This document shows positions 16,787 to 25,490 of a stretch of 64,000 nt of DNA, piece by piece (position 1 is the first letter of the stretch; every line of letters begins with the position of its first letter). Both the position numbers and the translations under genes were made by a program. The notes beneath the pieces are model-generated. The model ran no database searches and was not told the origin of the DNA. It saw nothing but the letters and a program-made list of their open reading frames with translations. The stretch is from Hafnia paralvei ATCC 29927 (GTDB lineage: Bacteria > Pseudomonadota > Gammaproteobacteria > Enterobacterales > Enterobacteriaceae), in the NCBI RefSeq assembly GCF_001655005.1, contig NZ_LXET01000046.1, forward strand, positions 186,001 through 250,000, read 5' to 3'.

Positions 16787-17019
16787 GCAGGTTTTTTATT
16801 TTTGGCGATTTTAGCGAGTGAGATGCGACTATTTCCGTATTCTGAAACAGACTGAATTATACCTGAATATTTAAAACACCCACGACAGTAAATATTATTT
16901 CCTGATGATTTTATAATATTATTGTTACTGCACCTCACTCTAATTCAATACAAAGAATATATATAAAGAGTGATAGTATATTTGTAGTGGCGTGATTAAA
17001 CACAGATATTCCATATATC
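16787..17019. other. AT-rich intergenic region
   Basis: No gene is seen between the rtcB2 promoter and the GFA-family gene. The sequence is AT-rich with short T and A runs. Nothing further is supported. Confidence 0.4.
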
Positions 17020-17427
17020 CTACAATGGCTTATAAGTTAAATATCCCGCAATACCGCCACCACCATCCTTCGGGTGGTGGGTGCCTTCCATCACGGCAAC
17101 TGATGGAAAGTCGAAAGGTGAAACGTTCTCAATACACGCAACGTTAACACCATATTGTTCAGGGTTTGAACGGCGTTGATGGAAGGTGTAGATGCCGCAA
17201 ACCGAGCAGAAAAAATGTACCGCTTGCTGGGTGTTAAAACGGTATTCGGTAAGCTTATCTTTGCCGCGAATTATCTCGATTCCGGACAGTGGTGCAGATA
17301 CCGCAATGGCACCACGCATCCGGCAAAATGAACAGTTACAGCGGCGCGCGGTATTAAACCCATCGCTAAGTTCAACGGTAAAGGCGACGGCACCACAATG
17401 GCATTGAGCAGGCATTTTTTGGTTCAT
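17020..17427 (-). CDS. GFA / CENP-V family zinc protein
   Basis: 135 aa protein of the glutathione-dependent formaldehyde-activating family. The zinc ligands are visible as CHCGA (residues 9-11), CNCSFC (about 30-35) and CSVCG (about 74-77). Family members bind zinc through these cysteines and some act on S-(hydroxymethyl)glutathione, but most of these small bacterial proteins lack a proven function. The ATG follows GGGG by 6 nt; an internal ATG at codon 5 is also possible. It stands alone between rtcB2 and the tRNA gene. Confidence 0.85.
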   Translation of the reverse strand: MNQKMPAQCHCGAVAFTVELSDGFNTARRCNCSFCRMRGAIAVSAPLSGIEIIRGKDKLTEYRFNTQQAVHFFCSVCGIYTFHQRRSNPEQYGVNVACIENVSPFDFPSVAVMEGTHHPKDGGGGIAGYLTYKPL

Positions 17428-17645
17428 AGCAACCCCGAGTGTGATTTCTGACTTTCATTATCTTAGTGCGTATTGGGCACAAGGCATCACACAGAGGCCG
17501 TTTTTTCGCGTCATGTTTTGCGACAAAGGAACAATTTTTAAGGAGGGATTGAAAACAATGATGGGATTTTAATTAATTTGACTTGTTATTTGTCTAGAAA
17601 ACTAGAAACCGTGTCGTAAAATATTTGGTAACTGATTGATTTTAA

Positions 17646-17722
17646 TGGTACGCCCTACAGGATTCGAACCTGTGACCTACGGCTTAGAAGGCCGTTGCTC
17701 TATCCAACTGAGCTAAGGGCGC
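17646..17722 (-). tRNA. argU: tRNA-Arg (anticodon TCT), argU type
   Basis: 77 nt with encoded CCA. Cloverleaf parts are clear: acceptor GCGCCCT, D-loop AGCTCAGTTGGATAGAGC, anticodon loop CTTCTAA (TCT), T-loop GGTTCGAATCC. It differs from the E. coli argU sequence I remember in the 3' acceptor strand (AGGGCGTACCA), giving a G1-U72 wobble and A73. It reads AGA codons. In E. coli argU is a prophage attachment site beside folD; here folD is also adjacent but no integrase is present. Confidence 0.97.
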
Positions 17723-17772
17723 ATTGGGACGGTGTAGCAGAGGCTAACTGTCAGGCAGTGCAGCGGATTTGG

Positions 17773-17800
17773 ATTATACGGTCAGTCTGCTTTGAGTCAA
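17773..17800 (-). promoter_or_regulatory. Sigma-70 promoter of the tRNA-Arg gene
   Basis: TTGACT (17795-17800, minus strand) and a perfect TATAAT (17773-17778) are 16 bp apart. The predicted start lies about 44 nt before the mature tRNA 5' end. Strength fits a stable-RNA promoter. Confidence 0.8.
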
Positions 17801-17926
17801 TGCCTTTTGTCCGTTTGATCATCCACTTGGTTATTTTATGGTTATTCTTTGCCTGACAGCACGCTTTGCATCTGACACAATAGCAGCCCTCCCCCGCTTA
17901 AATAATATTGATGGACCTCGTCACTG

Positions 17927-18784
17927 ATGGCAGCAAAGATTATTGATGGTAAAACGATTGCGCAGCAGGTTAGAAGCGAAATGGCTGTGCGTGTACAACA
18001 ACGTTTAGCAGAGGGGAAACGTGCCCCTGGGCTGGCAGTGATCTTGGTAGGTGATAATCCTGCCTCGCAGATTTACGTCGGTAGCAAGCGCCGCGCCTGT
18101 GAAGAAGTGGGTATTGTATCGAAATCTTACGACCTCCCTATCTCCACCAGCGAAGAGCAGCTGTTAAGCTTAATTGATGACCTTAACGCCGATAACACCA
18201 TCGACGGCATTCTGGTTCAGCTTCCTCTGCCTGCAGGTATCGACAACGTTAAGGTATTAGAGCGTATCAGCCCCGATAAAGACGTCGACGGTTTTCATCC
18301 GTACAACGTGGGCCGTCTGTGCCAGCGTTCACCGAAACTTCGACCTTGCACCCCGCGTGGCATTATCACCATGCTAGAACGTTGCGAAATCAATACATAC
18401 GGCCTGAACGCCGTAGTCGTTGGCGCGTCTAACATTGTCGGCCGTCCTATGGGACTTGAGCTCTTGCTCGCAGGCTGTACCACCACAATTACCCATCGCT
18501 TTACCAAAGATCTGCAAAAGCATGTCGAAAATGCCGATCTGGTCGTCGTTGCCGTAGGTAAACCCGGCTTTATTCCCGGAGCATGGATCAAACCGGGTGC
18601 CGTCGTGATCGATGTTGGCATCAACCGTCTAGAAAGCGGAAAAGTGGTCGGTGACGTCGAATTTGATGTTGCAGTGGAACGTGCTAGCTGGATCACCCCT
18701 GTTCCCGGCGGCGTCGGTCCAATGACCGTTGCCACGCTCATCCAGAACACTCTGCAAGCCTGCGAAGAATTTCACGATATTTAA
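17927..18784 (+). CDS. folD: Bifunctional methylenetetrahydrofolate dehydrogenase/cyclohydrolase
   Basis: 285 aa cytosolic enzyme (E. coli 288 aa). It interconverts 5,10-methylene-, 5,10-methenyl- and 10-formyl-tetrahydrofolate with NADP+. The catalytic lysine lies in YVGSKRRACEE (about residue 54), the folate-site motif is VQLPLPAG, and the Rossmann segment is VVGASNIVGRP, followed by PGGVGPMTVA. The ATG matches the family N-terminus MAAKIIDGK, although no strong RBS is seen before it. It is monocistronic and followed by a terminator. Confidence 0.97.
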   Translation: MAAKIIDGKTIAQQVRSEMAVRVQQRLAEGKRAPGLAVILVGDNPASQIYVGSKRRACEEVGIVSKSYDLPISTSEEQLLSLIDDLNADNTIDGILVQLPLPAGIDNVKVLERISPDKDVDGFHPYNVGRLCQRSPKLRPCTPRGIITMLERCEINTYGLNAVVVGASNIVGRPMGLELLLAGCTTTITHRFTKDLQKHVENADLVVVAVGKPGFIPGAWIKPGAVVIDVGINRLESGKVVGDVEFDVAVERASWITPVPGGVGPMTVATLIQNTLQACEEFHDI

Positions 18785-18806
18785 TCGTTAGACTCTGAGT
18801 AAATTA

Positions 18807-18830
18807 AGCCAGTCACTGACTGGCTTTTTT
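18807..18830 (+). terminator. Terminator of folD
   Basis: AGCCAGT and ACTGGCT form a 7-bp stem with a 5-nt loop, followed directly by TTTTTT. Confidence 0.9.
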
Positions 18831-19072
18831 GCTTTGAAAGCCGATGTGCAACGCTAAGTGACACCGAGGAGATAATTCTTAGTTTAGTTAGCGCGCCTTG
18901 AGAATCTCATATTCATGTCTACAGTTAACTATTACGTATCTGCGATTAGGGCACTGCACTCTCGGTTCTAATCGTCAGTGTTAATCCACAATCATCATGT
19001 CGTTCAACTAAATATCTCGGAGAAATAGACACTCGTCTTCGTCAACATGATCATCACCCGCAAGGAGCCATC

Positions 19073-20440
19073 ATGCCATACCAGACAATCAATCCTTACA
19101 CAGACAAACTCATCAAAGAATATCCCCAGCACGACGACAACTATGTCGAATCCGCATTAGCAACCGCACATCAACTCTATAAATCAGACTGGGCGCAAGG
19201 TGATATCTCTCAGCGTCTCGCCGTATTAACTCAGCTAGCTGAGCTTTTCACCCAACATGAGGAAGAGCTCGCAAAAACCATCAGCCAAGAGATGGGCAAA
19301 CTGATCGAACAGAGTCGAGGCGAAGTGAAGATTTGTGCTGCTATTGCTAAGTACTACGCCGATAACGCCAAAGCATTGCTTAAACCGGTTAAATACCCTT
19401 CAAAACTGGGCGATGCATGGGTTGAAAACCATCCGATCGGCATCATCATGGCCGTTGAGCCTTGGAACTTCCCTTTCTACCAACTAATGCGCGTATTAGC
19501 ACCAAACATGGCCGTGGGCAACAGCGTGATGGTTAAACATGCCAGCATCGTTCCACACTGCGCAGAAACCTTTGAACGCATGGTGTCTCAAGCCGGTGCG
19601 CCAAAAGGTGCCTATACGAACCTGTTTATCTCACAAGATCAGGTTGCAAAAATCATCGACGATGACCGTGTCAGCGGCGTTGCGCTAACGGGTTCTGAAC
19701 AAGCCGGTAGCGTTGTCGCCGCTCAGGCTGCTAAAAACCTGAAAAAATCAACGATGGAGCTCGGCGGTAATGACGTCTTTGTGGTTCTAGACGACTGCGA
19801 TCTCGATAAAGCAATAAAAGTGGGCGCACAGGCTCGGTTACAAAATGCCGGACAGGTCTGTACCGCGGCCAAACGCTTTATCGTACACGAGAAAGTAGCC
19901 GACAAATTTATGGCTGGCTTTACCCAAGCGTTGGAATCAGTAAAAACCGGCGATCCGCTAGATCCGCAAACAACGCTGGGGCCGTTATCGTCCAAAGGTG
20001 CCTTGCAGAATTTAGTCAAACAGGTCGATAAAGCAGTGAAGAATGGGGCGAAAGTCAAACTGGGAGGGAAAGCGCTGGATCACACAGGTTACTTCTATGC
20101 ACCCACTATTTTGACCGACATCAAACGTGAAAACCCCGCCTATTTTGAAGAGTTCTTTGGCCCTGTCGCCATGATATTTGTGGTGAAAAACGATGATGAA
20201 GCGGTGAAACTTGCCAATGATTCGCACTATGGTCTGGGTGGTGCGATTTTCACCGGTGACATTGAACGCGGCAAGAAAATGGCTTCACGCATTGAAACCG
20301 GTATGGTGTTTATCAATACCCTCAGCGGCACCGCACCAGAGCTCCCTTTCGGTGGCGTTAAACGCTCCGGTTACGGCCATGAACTCGCCGATCTCGGCAT
20401 CAAAGAGTTTGTTAACCAGAAACTGGTGGTTGTGGCTTAG
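19073..20440 (+). CDS. Aldehyde dehydrogenase (succinate-semialdehyde dehydrogenase type)
   Basis: 455 aa NAD(P)-dependent aldehyde dehydrogenase. The catalytic glutamate is in MELGGND and the catalytic cysteine in NAGQVCTAAKR. The conserved EPWNFPFYQ and EEFFGPVA segments are also present. Overall it resembles the short succinate-semialdehyde dehydrogenases (about 455 aa) rather than the GabD length (about 480 aa). The ATG has AAGGAG 6 nt upstream. It lies between folD and ybcJ, where I recall no such gene in E. coli, so it is an addition to an otherwise conserved block. Substrate is inferred from overall similarity only. Confidence 0.88.
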   Translation: MPYQTINPYTDKLIKEYPQHDDNYVESALATAHQLYKSDWAQGDISQRLAVLTQLAELFTQHEEELAKTISQEMGKLIEQSRGEVKICAAIAKYYADNAKALLKPVKYPSKLGDAWVENHPIGIIMAVEPWNFPFYQLMRVLAPNMAVGNSVMVKHASIVPHCAETFERMVSQAGAPKGAYTNLFISQDQVAKIIDDDRVSGVALTGSEQAGSVVAAQAAKNLKKSTMELGGNDVFVVLDDCDLDKAIKVGAQARLQNAGQVCTAAKRFIVHEKVADKFMAGFTQALESVKTGDPLDPQTTLGPLSSKGALQNLVKQVDKAVKNGAKVKLGGKALDHTGYFYAPTILTDIKRENPAYFEEFFGPVAMIFVVKNDDEAVKLANDSHYGLGGAIFTGDIERGKKMASRIETGMVFINTLSGTAPELPFGGVKRSGYGHELADLGIKEFVNQKLVVVA

Positions 20441-20465
20441 TTGTGGCTTAAATGAATATAGCCTG

Positions 20466-20526
20466 TGCCTTTTGGATCTGACACCAAAAGGCATCCCCTC
20501 TGTGCGGGTGTTTCTATGCACCCGCA
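20466..20526 (+). terminator. Tandem hairpins after the aldehyde dehydrogenase gene
   Basis: The first stem has 10-bp arms TGCCTTTTGG and CCAAAAGGCA (20466-20493). The second has 8-bp arms TGCGGGTG and CACCCGCA (20503-20526). Neither is followed by a clear T-tract. They could be Rho-independent-like stops, processing sites or a small RNA. Confidence 0.4.
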
Positions 20527-20666
20527 AATAGCATATTAGCTGTGCGCTGCTAAGAGCAAGCTGGCATAATAGCGTATTGCCTACCGTATATTGATAGTCA
20601 TTTAGCATGGACTATAAGGTTACGGCATCCCGAACGAATCACTCGCAAGAATAAAGAGATAACACC

Positions 20667-20879
20667 ATGGAAATTTTCCACCTGGAAAACCATCCGCACG
20701 TAGAGCTGTGCGACCTGCTGAAACTGCAAGGCTGGAACGACAGTGGCGCATCAGCCAAAAATGCAATTGCTGACGGCTATGTGAAAGTTGATGGGAAGAT
20801 CGAAACCCGCAAACGCTGCAAAATCATCGATGGACAGACCGTAACCTATAACGGTCAAAGTGTGCAGGTAAAAGCGTAA
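20667..20879 (+). CDS. ybcJ: S4-domain RNA-binding protein YbcJ
   Basis: 70 aa, the same length as E. coli YbcJ and clearly homologous (HPHVELCDLLKLQGW, VKVDGKIETRKRCKI). The chain is essentially one S4-type RNA-binding fold. The RNA target is not established. It lies between folD and cysS as in E. coli, although ybcI is missing. A strong terminator follows. Confidence 0.95.
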   Translation: MEIFHLENHPHVELCDLLKLQGWNDSGASAKNAIADGYVKVDGKIETRKRCKIIDGQTVTYNGQSVQVKA

Positions 20880-20900
20880 TTGCTTACACAAGATACGAAA

Positions 20901-20922
20901 AAGCCGGCTCATGAGCCGGCTT
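20901..20922. terminator. Bidirectional terminator between ybcJ and cysS
   Basis: AAGCCGGCTC and GAGCCGGCTT form a 10-bp stem with a tiny loop. A-rich sequence precedes it and TTTATTATTT follows, so it can serve both convergent genes. Confidence 0.88.
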
Positions 20923-20944
20923 TATTATTTCTAAACAGAATGCG

Positions 20945-22330
20945 TTATTTACGGCGCCACGTCGTGCCCTGTGGACCGTCTTCCAACACGATACCCAACG
21001 CATTCAACTGATCGCGTGCGGAGTCAGCCATTGCCCAATCTTTAGCGGCCCGCGCATCGTTACGCTGTTTAATCAGCGCTTCGATCTGTGCAACTTCGCT
21101 ATCATCAGCCTGAGCGCCGCCTTGCAGGAAAACTTCAGGATCTTGTTCCAACAAACCTAAGATTTTCGCCAATTTACGCAATTCAGCCGCCAGCGCATTA
21201 GCCTGAGCCATGTCTTCTGATTTTAGGCGATTCACTTCGCGTGCCAAATCAAACAGCGCCGAATAAGCTTCTGGCGTGTTGAAATCATCGTCCATCGCTT
21301 CACGGAAGCGAGCTTCAAACACGTCCCCACCCGCAGGTTCAGCCTGAGGATCGGTACCACGCAGCGCAGTATACAGACGCTCCAACGCCGAACGTGCCTG
21401 CTTGAGGTTCTCTTCACTGTAGTTCAATTGACTACGATAGTGACCAGACATCAGGAAATAACGTACCGTTTCAGCATCGTAGTGCTCTAACACATCGCGG
21501 ATAGTGAAGAAGTTACCCAGCGATTTAGACATCTTTTCGCGGTCGATCATCACCATACCGGAGTGCATCCAGTAGTTCACATACGGGCCATCGTGAGCAC
21601 AGCTCGACTGAGCAATTTCATTCTCATGATGTGGAAACATCAGGTCTGAACCGCCGCCGTGAATGTCAAAATGCGCGCCTAACTGCTTGCAGTTCATCGC
21701 AGAACACTCAATGTGCCAACCTGGACGGCCAGGACCCCATGGAGATTCCCAGCTAGGTTCACCCGGCTTAGACATTTTCCACAGCACGAAATCCATCGGA
21801 TTGCGTTTTACATCAGCAACCTCTACACGGGCTCCCGCTTGCAACTGCTCCAAATCCTGACGAGAAAGCAACCCGTAATCAGGATCGGTATCAACGGCAA
21901 ACATCACGTCACCGTTGCTGGCGACGTATGCATGACCACGCGTAATCAGTTGTTCAACGATCTCAATAATCTCTGGGATATGATGCGTCGCTCGTGGCTC
22001 AAGATCTGGACGCGCAATATTCAGAGAATCGAAATCTTTATGCATCTCTGCCAACATGCGTTCAGTCAGCTGATCGCAAGTCTCACCGTTTTCCAGCGCA
22101 CGCTTGATGATCTTGTCATCCACGTCGGTCACGTTGCGCACATATTTAAGGTTGTAGCCTAAATAACGCAGATAACGCGCAACCACGTCAAAAGAAACAA
22201 AGGTACGCCCGTGACCAATGTGACACAAATCGTAAATGGTTACCCCACACACATACATACCGACTTCACCGGCGTGAATAGGTTTGAATTCCTCTTTCTG
22301 ACGACTGAGTGTGTTAAAAATCTTTAGCAT
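20945..22330 (-). CDS. cysS: Cysteinyl-tRNA synthetase
   Basis: 461 aa from MLKIFNTLSRQKEEF, identical in length to the E. coli enzyme. The longer frame (to 22396) has no support. Class I synthetase charging tRNA-Cys. The HIGH-type motif is CHIGHGRTF, the KMSKS loop is REKMSKSLGNF, and the zinc-site residues are the Cys in YVCGVTIYD, plus WHIECSAMN and PHHENE. The gene is divergent from ppiB and convergent with ybcJ, as in E. coli. Confidence 0.97.
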   Translation of the reverse strand: MLKIFNTLSRQKEEFKPIHAGEVGMYVCGVTIYDLCHIGHGRTFVSFDVVARYLRYLGYNLKYVRNVTDVDDKIIKRALENGETCDQLTERMLAEMHKDFDSLNIARPDLEPRATHHIPEIIEIVEQLITRGHAYVASNGDVMFAVDTDPDYGLLSRQDLEQLQAGARVEVADVKRNPMDFVLWKMSKPGEPSWESPWGPGRPGWHIECSAMNCKQLGAHFDIHGGGSDLMFPHHENEIAQSSCAHDGPYVNYWMHSGMVMIDREKMSKSLGNFFTIRDVLEHYDAETVRYFLMSGHYRSQLNYSEENLKQARSALERLYTALRGTDPQAEPAGGDVFEARFREAMDDDFNTPEAYSALFDLAREVNRLKSEDMAQANALAAELRKLAKILGLLEQDPEVFLQGGAQADDSEVAQIEALIKQRNDARAAKDWAMADSARDQLNALGIVLEDGPQGTTWRRK

Positions 22331-22617
22331 CGGGGTATCCGTGAGGTTTGACATAAAATATAGGTGTATTGAACCGCGAAGAAAGGCCGTTTGCAAGAAT
22401 AACCCCTGTTTTCACCTGTTTGGTTGGCGATTTCTTGTGTTCTCTCTGGTTTTGGCTTTTCAGGGAATTTTGCAGGCTGGGGGCATTTTCCGTTATCGTA
22501 GTGACGTACCGCAAAGAAAGGCGAGCGGCTAACTGCGACAAAAGGATGTCAGCCCGCGGCGCATCGGCTACAATCGCTTTCTTTCGTCCTAAACATCAAA
22601 AAAACAGGATTATTGTT

Positions 22618-23112
22618 ATGGTTACTTTCCACACCAACCACGGTGACATCGTCATCAAAACTTTTGACGACAAAGCACCGGCTACCGTTGCCAACTTCCT
22701 GGAATATTGCCGTGAAGGTTTCTACGACAACACTATTTTCCACCGTGTTATCAATAGTTTCATGATTCAGGGCGGCGGCTTTGAACCTGGCATGAAACAG
22801 AAAGAAACTAAAGCTCCGATCAAAAACGAAGCCAATAACGGTCTGAAAAACACACGTGGCACACTGGCGATGGCTCGTACCAACGATCCACATTCAGCCA
22901 CAGCACAGTTCTTCATCAACGTGGTTGATAACGACTTCCTGAACTTCCGTTCAGAACGCCCAGACGGCTGGGGCTATGCCGTTTTCGCTGAAGTGGTTGA
23001 AGGCTTGGACGTTGTAGACAAAATCAAAGCGGTTTCTACTGGCCGTAGCGGCATGCACCAAGATGTTCCACGTGAAGACGTGATCATCAAAAGCGTCACT
23101 GTTAGCGAGTAA
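22618..23112 (+). CDS. ppiB: Cytoplasmic peptidyl-prolyl isomerase B (cyclophilin)
   Basis: 164 aa from ATG 22618, preceded by AGGAT; the frame extends upstream to 22369 without support. Cyclophilin-type proline isomerase with no signal peptide, hence cytosolic. Active-site motifs are FHRVINSFMIQGGGF, TARGTLAMAR-like RGTLAMAR and SATAQFFIN. Length equals E. coli PpiB. lpxH follows after 10 nt, suggesting a ppiB-lpxH transcript. Confidence 0.97.
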   Translation: MVTFHTNHGDIVIKTFDDKAPATVANFLEYCREGFYDNTIFHRVINSFMIQGGGFEPGMKQKETKAPIKNEANNGLKNTRGTLAMARTNDPHSATAQFFINVVDNDFLNFRSERPDGWGYAVFAEVVEGLDVVDKIKAVSTGRSGMHQDVPREDVIIKSVTVSE

Positions 23113-23122
23113 TCGTTTTCTG

Positions 23123-23848
23123 ATGCGCACGCTATTTATTGCAGATTTGCATCTTAGCGAACAGGAACCGGCGATCACCGCCGGTTTTCTTCGTTTTTTA
23201 CAACGTGAAGCCTATCAGGCTGATGCGTTATATATTCTCGGCGATTTTTTCGAATACTGGATTGGCGACGACGATCCGCAACCGCTGCATCGTGAAATCA
23301 GCTCTGCATTGCACGATCTTACCAATTCAGGCGTTCCCTGTTATTTCATCCACGGTAACCGTGACTTTCTGATTGGAAAGCGCTTCGCTCAAGAGTGCGG
23401 AATGACATTATTACCGCAGGAGAAACGGCTGTCGCTATATGGACACCCCATTCTTATTATGCACGGTGACACCCTGTGCACTGACGATGTGGATTACCAA
23501 CGCTATCGTCGAAAAGTGAATAACCCGTTTATTCAAAAACTATTTTCGTGGTTGCCACTACGCACCCGCTTAAATATCGCGGCTAAAATGCGCGATCGCA
23601 GCCAGATGACCAACGATGGTAAGTCAGAGGCTATCATGGACGTCAATCAGCAGGCTGTTATAGAAGCGTTAGAGAGAAATCAGGCCGAGTGGCTGATTCA
23701 TGGACATACACACCGCCCCGCAATTCACAACGTTGACATGCCAAACGGCAAGCTGGCGAAACGCGCGGTGTTGGGCGCATGGCATTATCAAGGGTCGATG
23801 ATAAGCGTTACGCCCGAAGGCATTGAACTGATTGAATTTCCATTCTAA
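23123..23848 (+). CDS. lpxH: UDP-2,3-diacylglucosamine hydrolase
   Basis: 241 aa Mn-dependent metallophosphoesterase. It cleaves UDP-2,3-diacylglucosamine to lipid X and UMP in lipid A synthesis, at the inner face of the inner membrane. Metal-binding motifs are in order: ADLH (Asp8, His10), GDFFEYW, HGNRDFL, MHGD and HGHTHRP. It lies 10 nt after ppiB. In E. coli purE follows directly; here dnaC and dnaT intervene on the other strand. Confidence 0.97.
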   Translation: MRTLFIADLHLSEQEPAITAGFLRFLQREAYQADALYILGDFFEYWIGDDDPQPLHREISSALHDLTNSGVPCYFIHGNRDFLIGKRFAQECGMTLLPQEKRLSLYGHPILIMHGDTLCTDDVDYQRYRRKVNNPFIQKLFSWLPLRTRLNIAAKMRDRSQMTNDGKSEAIMDVNQQAVIEALERNQAEWLIHGHTHRPAIHNVDMPNGKLAKRAVLGAWHYQGSMISVTPEGIELIEFPF

Positions 23849-23875
23849 GCGCGCAGCGTGGCTACGCGCCTATGC

Positions 23876-24625
23876 TTAGTATTCGTTACCAACCACGCGG
23901 CTACGATAGCTTTCCCAATCGAAATTAACCCACAGGCTGTTGCCTAAACTCATTCGATCCATCACGCGTTCCCCCAACAGCGTATTCATGCTCTGAACAT
24001 TCAGGTTAGAGAGCATACCGGTTGGGCGTTTAGATGAAGAGCGGCGATCGACAATTTGGTTGATAATCACTTTTTCATAGCGCGATTCAGTCTGTACCCC
24101 AATCTCATCAATCACCAACAAATCTACCGCGCTAAGATCTTCCAGCAAGCGTTCTTCAGTGGTGTCACTATTACCGCTGAATGTTCCTTTCATACTCGAC
24201 ATCAAATCCGCCACGGTAACAATCAACACCGATTTATTACGCAGAATCAGATCGTTGCCAATCGCAGCAGCCAAATGATTTTTTCCTGTGCCGGGTTTGC
24301 CAGAAAACACAAAGCTAGCAATATTGCCATCGAACTCTGCGGCATACTGGCGAGCACGTTCTAGCGCGATGCGTTGACCTTCACACTCGACTCGGTAATT
24401 ATCGAACGAGCAGTTCATATGCAAAGGACGAATACCTGAGCGTTTAAAAACGCGCTGCATTTTCATCGCCTGATTTTCGCGTGAAATTGCTTCGGAGCGC
24501 TTACGCCCCTCTTCTTCCTGCCAAATACGCCACTCTTCAGCATTGGTGAACTTAGGTGAAACATGAGCAGGCATCATTTTTTTCAATCTCTGCATCAGGT
24601 TCATGCTAGCGGCATCTTTCATCAT
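23876..24625 (-). CDS. dnaC: Helicase loader DnaC
   Basis: 249 aa AAA+ protein that loads DnaB helicase on DNA. Walker A is FSGKPGTGKNH and Walker B is LLVIDEIG. The segment VQTESRYEKVIINQIVDRRS is almost identical to E. coli DnaC (245 aa). The ATG overlaps the dnaT stop by one base (TAATG). In E. coli dnaTC lies in a distant region near 99 min; here it sits between lpxH and purE. Confidence 0.95.
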   Translation of the reverse strand: MMKDAASMNLMQRLKKMMPAHVSPKFTNAEEWRIWQEEEGRKRSEAISRENQAMKMQRVFKRSGIRPLHMNCSFDNYRVECEGQRIALERARQYAAEFDGNIASFVFSGKPGTGKNHLAAAIGNDLILRNKSVLIVTVADLMSSMKGTFSGNSDTTEERLLEDLSAVDLLVIDEIGVQTESRYEKVIINQIVDRRSSSKRPTGMLSNLNVQSMNTLLGERVMDRMSLGNSLWVNFDWESYRSRVVGNEY

Positions 24626-25176
24626 TAACCTCTAAAACCTTTAGGGATGGAATAGTCTTGTTCGCCTATGTCATTGATATCGCGTTTTGGCTGGCCGCCG
24701 TTACTCATGCGATTTTGCTGTATGCTGCGCGCCAATTTTTGCTGCCATTGCACATGGTGGAAGGCTTTCCCTTCCGCCTGCCAATAAGCCACAAAGGATG
24801 CTAACTCAGTGGGCGTGACAGGAGCGGTAAGGATACATCCCCACATAGCCGCCATACGCAAAAAATCCGTATCTGGCTGCCAGCCGGGATACATCACAAA
24901 TTTACCCAATGGTGTTGGAATATTGGCTGCCGTGGGAGCCACTGCTTCATCACTGAATAGACACTCCTCCAAAACGACGTCTGAGTTGGCCCGGCTAGCA
25001 GCCTCTTCAAAGGCTAACAGCTCGGCCATTCTTTCCGGCGTAACAGCGTAAAAAATCGGCATGTTGTTATCAAGCACGGTGATCACCCCGCGATCGCCAG
25101 ATTTTAACGCCGTCTCCGGATCGCGGCTAAATGTGTCTAGGCTCGTAATTGAAGAGGCCAAAATTTTGACAGACAT
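24625..25176 (-). CDS. dnaT: Primosomal protein DnaT
   Basis: 183 aa from MSVKILASS (E. coli 179 aa). DnaT takes part in PriA-dependent replication restart with PriB and DnaC. The C-terminal half is highly conserved: MYPGWQPDTDFLRMAAMWG, LASFVAYWQAEGKAFHHVQW and KRDINDIGEQD. The N-terminal 80 residues diverge, which is usual for this protein. The frame is open 15 codons upstream but family length supports this start. It precedes dnaC with a one-base overlap. Confidence 0.93.
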   Translation of the reverse strand: MSVKILASSITSLDTFSRDPETALKSGDRGVITVLDNNMPIFYAVTPERMAELLAFEEAASRANSDVVLEECLFSDEAVAPTAANIPTPLGKFVMYPGWQPDTDFLRMAAMWGCILTAPVTPTELASFVAYWQAEGKAFHHVQWQQKLARSIQQNRMSNGGQPKRDINDIGEQDYSIPKGFRG

Positions 25177-25490
25177 GTTTCTTTTTACTCTGATGAAGTG
25201 TGAACTGATGAAAGCGAGCAACGGTTCATACCGGCCGAATGCTTATTGACCGCAGACTTTTTATGGTCTGGACTATGTGGCGGTATATTACCAGCCCATA
25301 CAGTATAAATCAGTCTTATATCGAATGAGAGAGGGAATGAAACCTCACTCGGCTATCAAAATTGTTCCCATCGCCACGCTGACGCAACCGTTTTCGTCAC
25401 CCAAAACACGTGATATACTTCGCACCTCTTTACCTGCTCAGTGAGTACTGAGTTGCCAAAGTCAGTAAGTTAAACAGGAGCTTGCCATCA
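25177..25490. other. dnaT-purE divergent promoter region
   Basis: 314 bp without a gene, carrying the PurR operator and purE promoter near its right end and, presumably, the dnaTC promoter on the left. No -35/-10 pair for dnaT could be assigned with confidence. Confidence 0.5.
25382..25419 (+). promoter_or_regulatory. PurR operator and promoter of purEK
   Basis: ACGCAACCGTTTTCGT (25382-25397) matches the PurR consensus ACGCAAACGTTTTCGT at 15 of 16 positions. It overlaps a -35 region (TTTTCG), and an extended -10, TGATATACT, with TATACT at 25414-25419, follows with 17-bp spacing. Purine repression of purEK, as in E. coli, is expected. Confidence 0.9.

Noticed and set aside
16711..16938. 92-codon frame that includes the leader peptide
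   Set aside because: The strong RBS sits inside it directly before the 16-codon ORF, and the upstream residues show no protein-like character.
17428..17645. Integrase or att remnant beside the argU-type tRNA
   Set aside because: No ORF, no tRNA 3' repeat found by eye.
22369..22617. N-terminal extension of ppiB in the same frame
   Set aside because: PpiB homologues start at MVTFHTNHGD and an RBS is present there; the extension overlaps the start of cysS.
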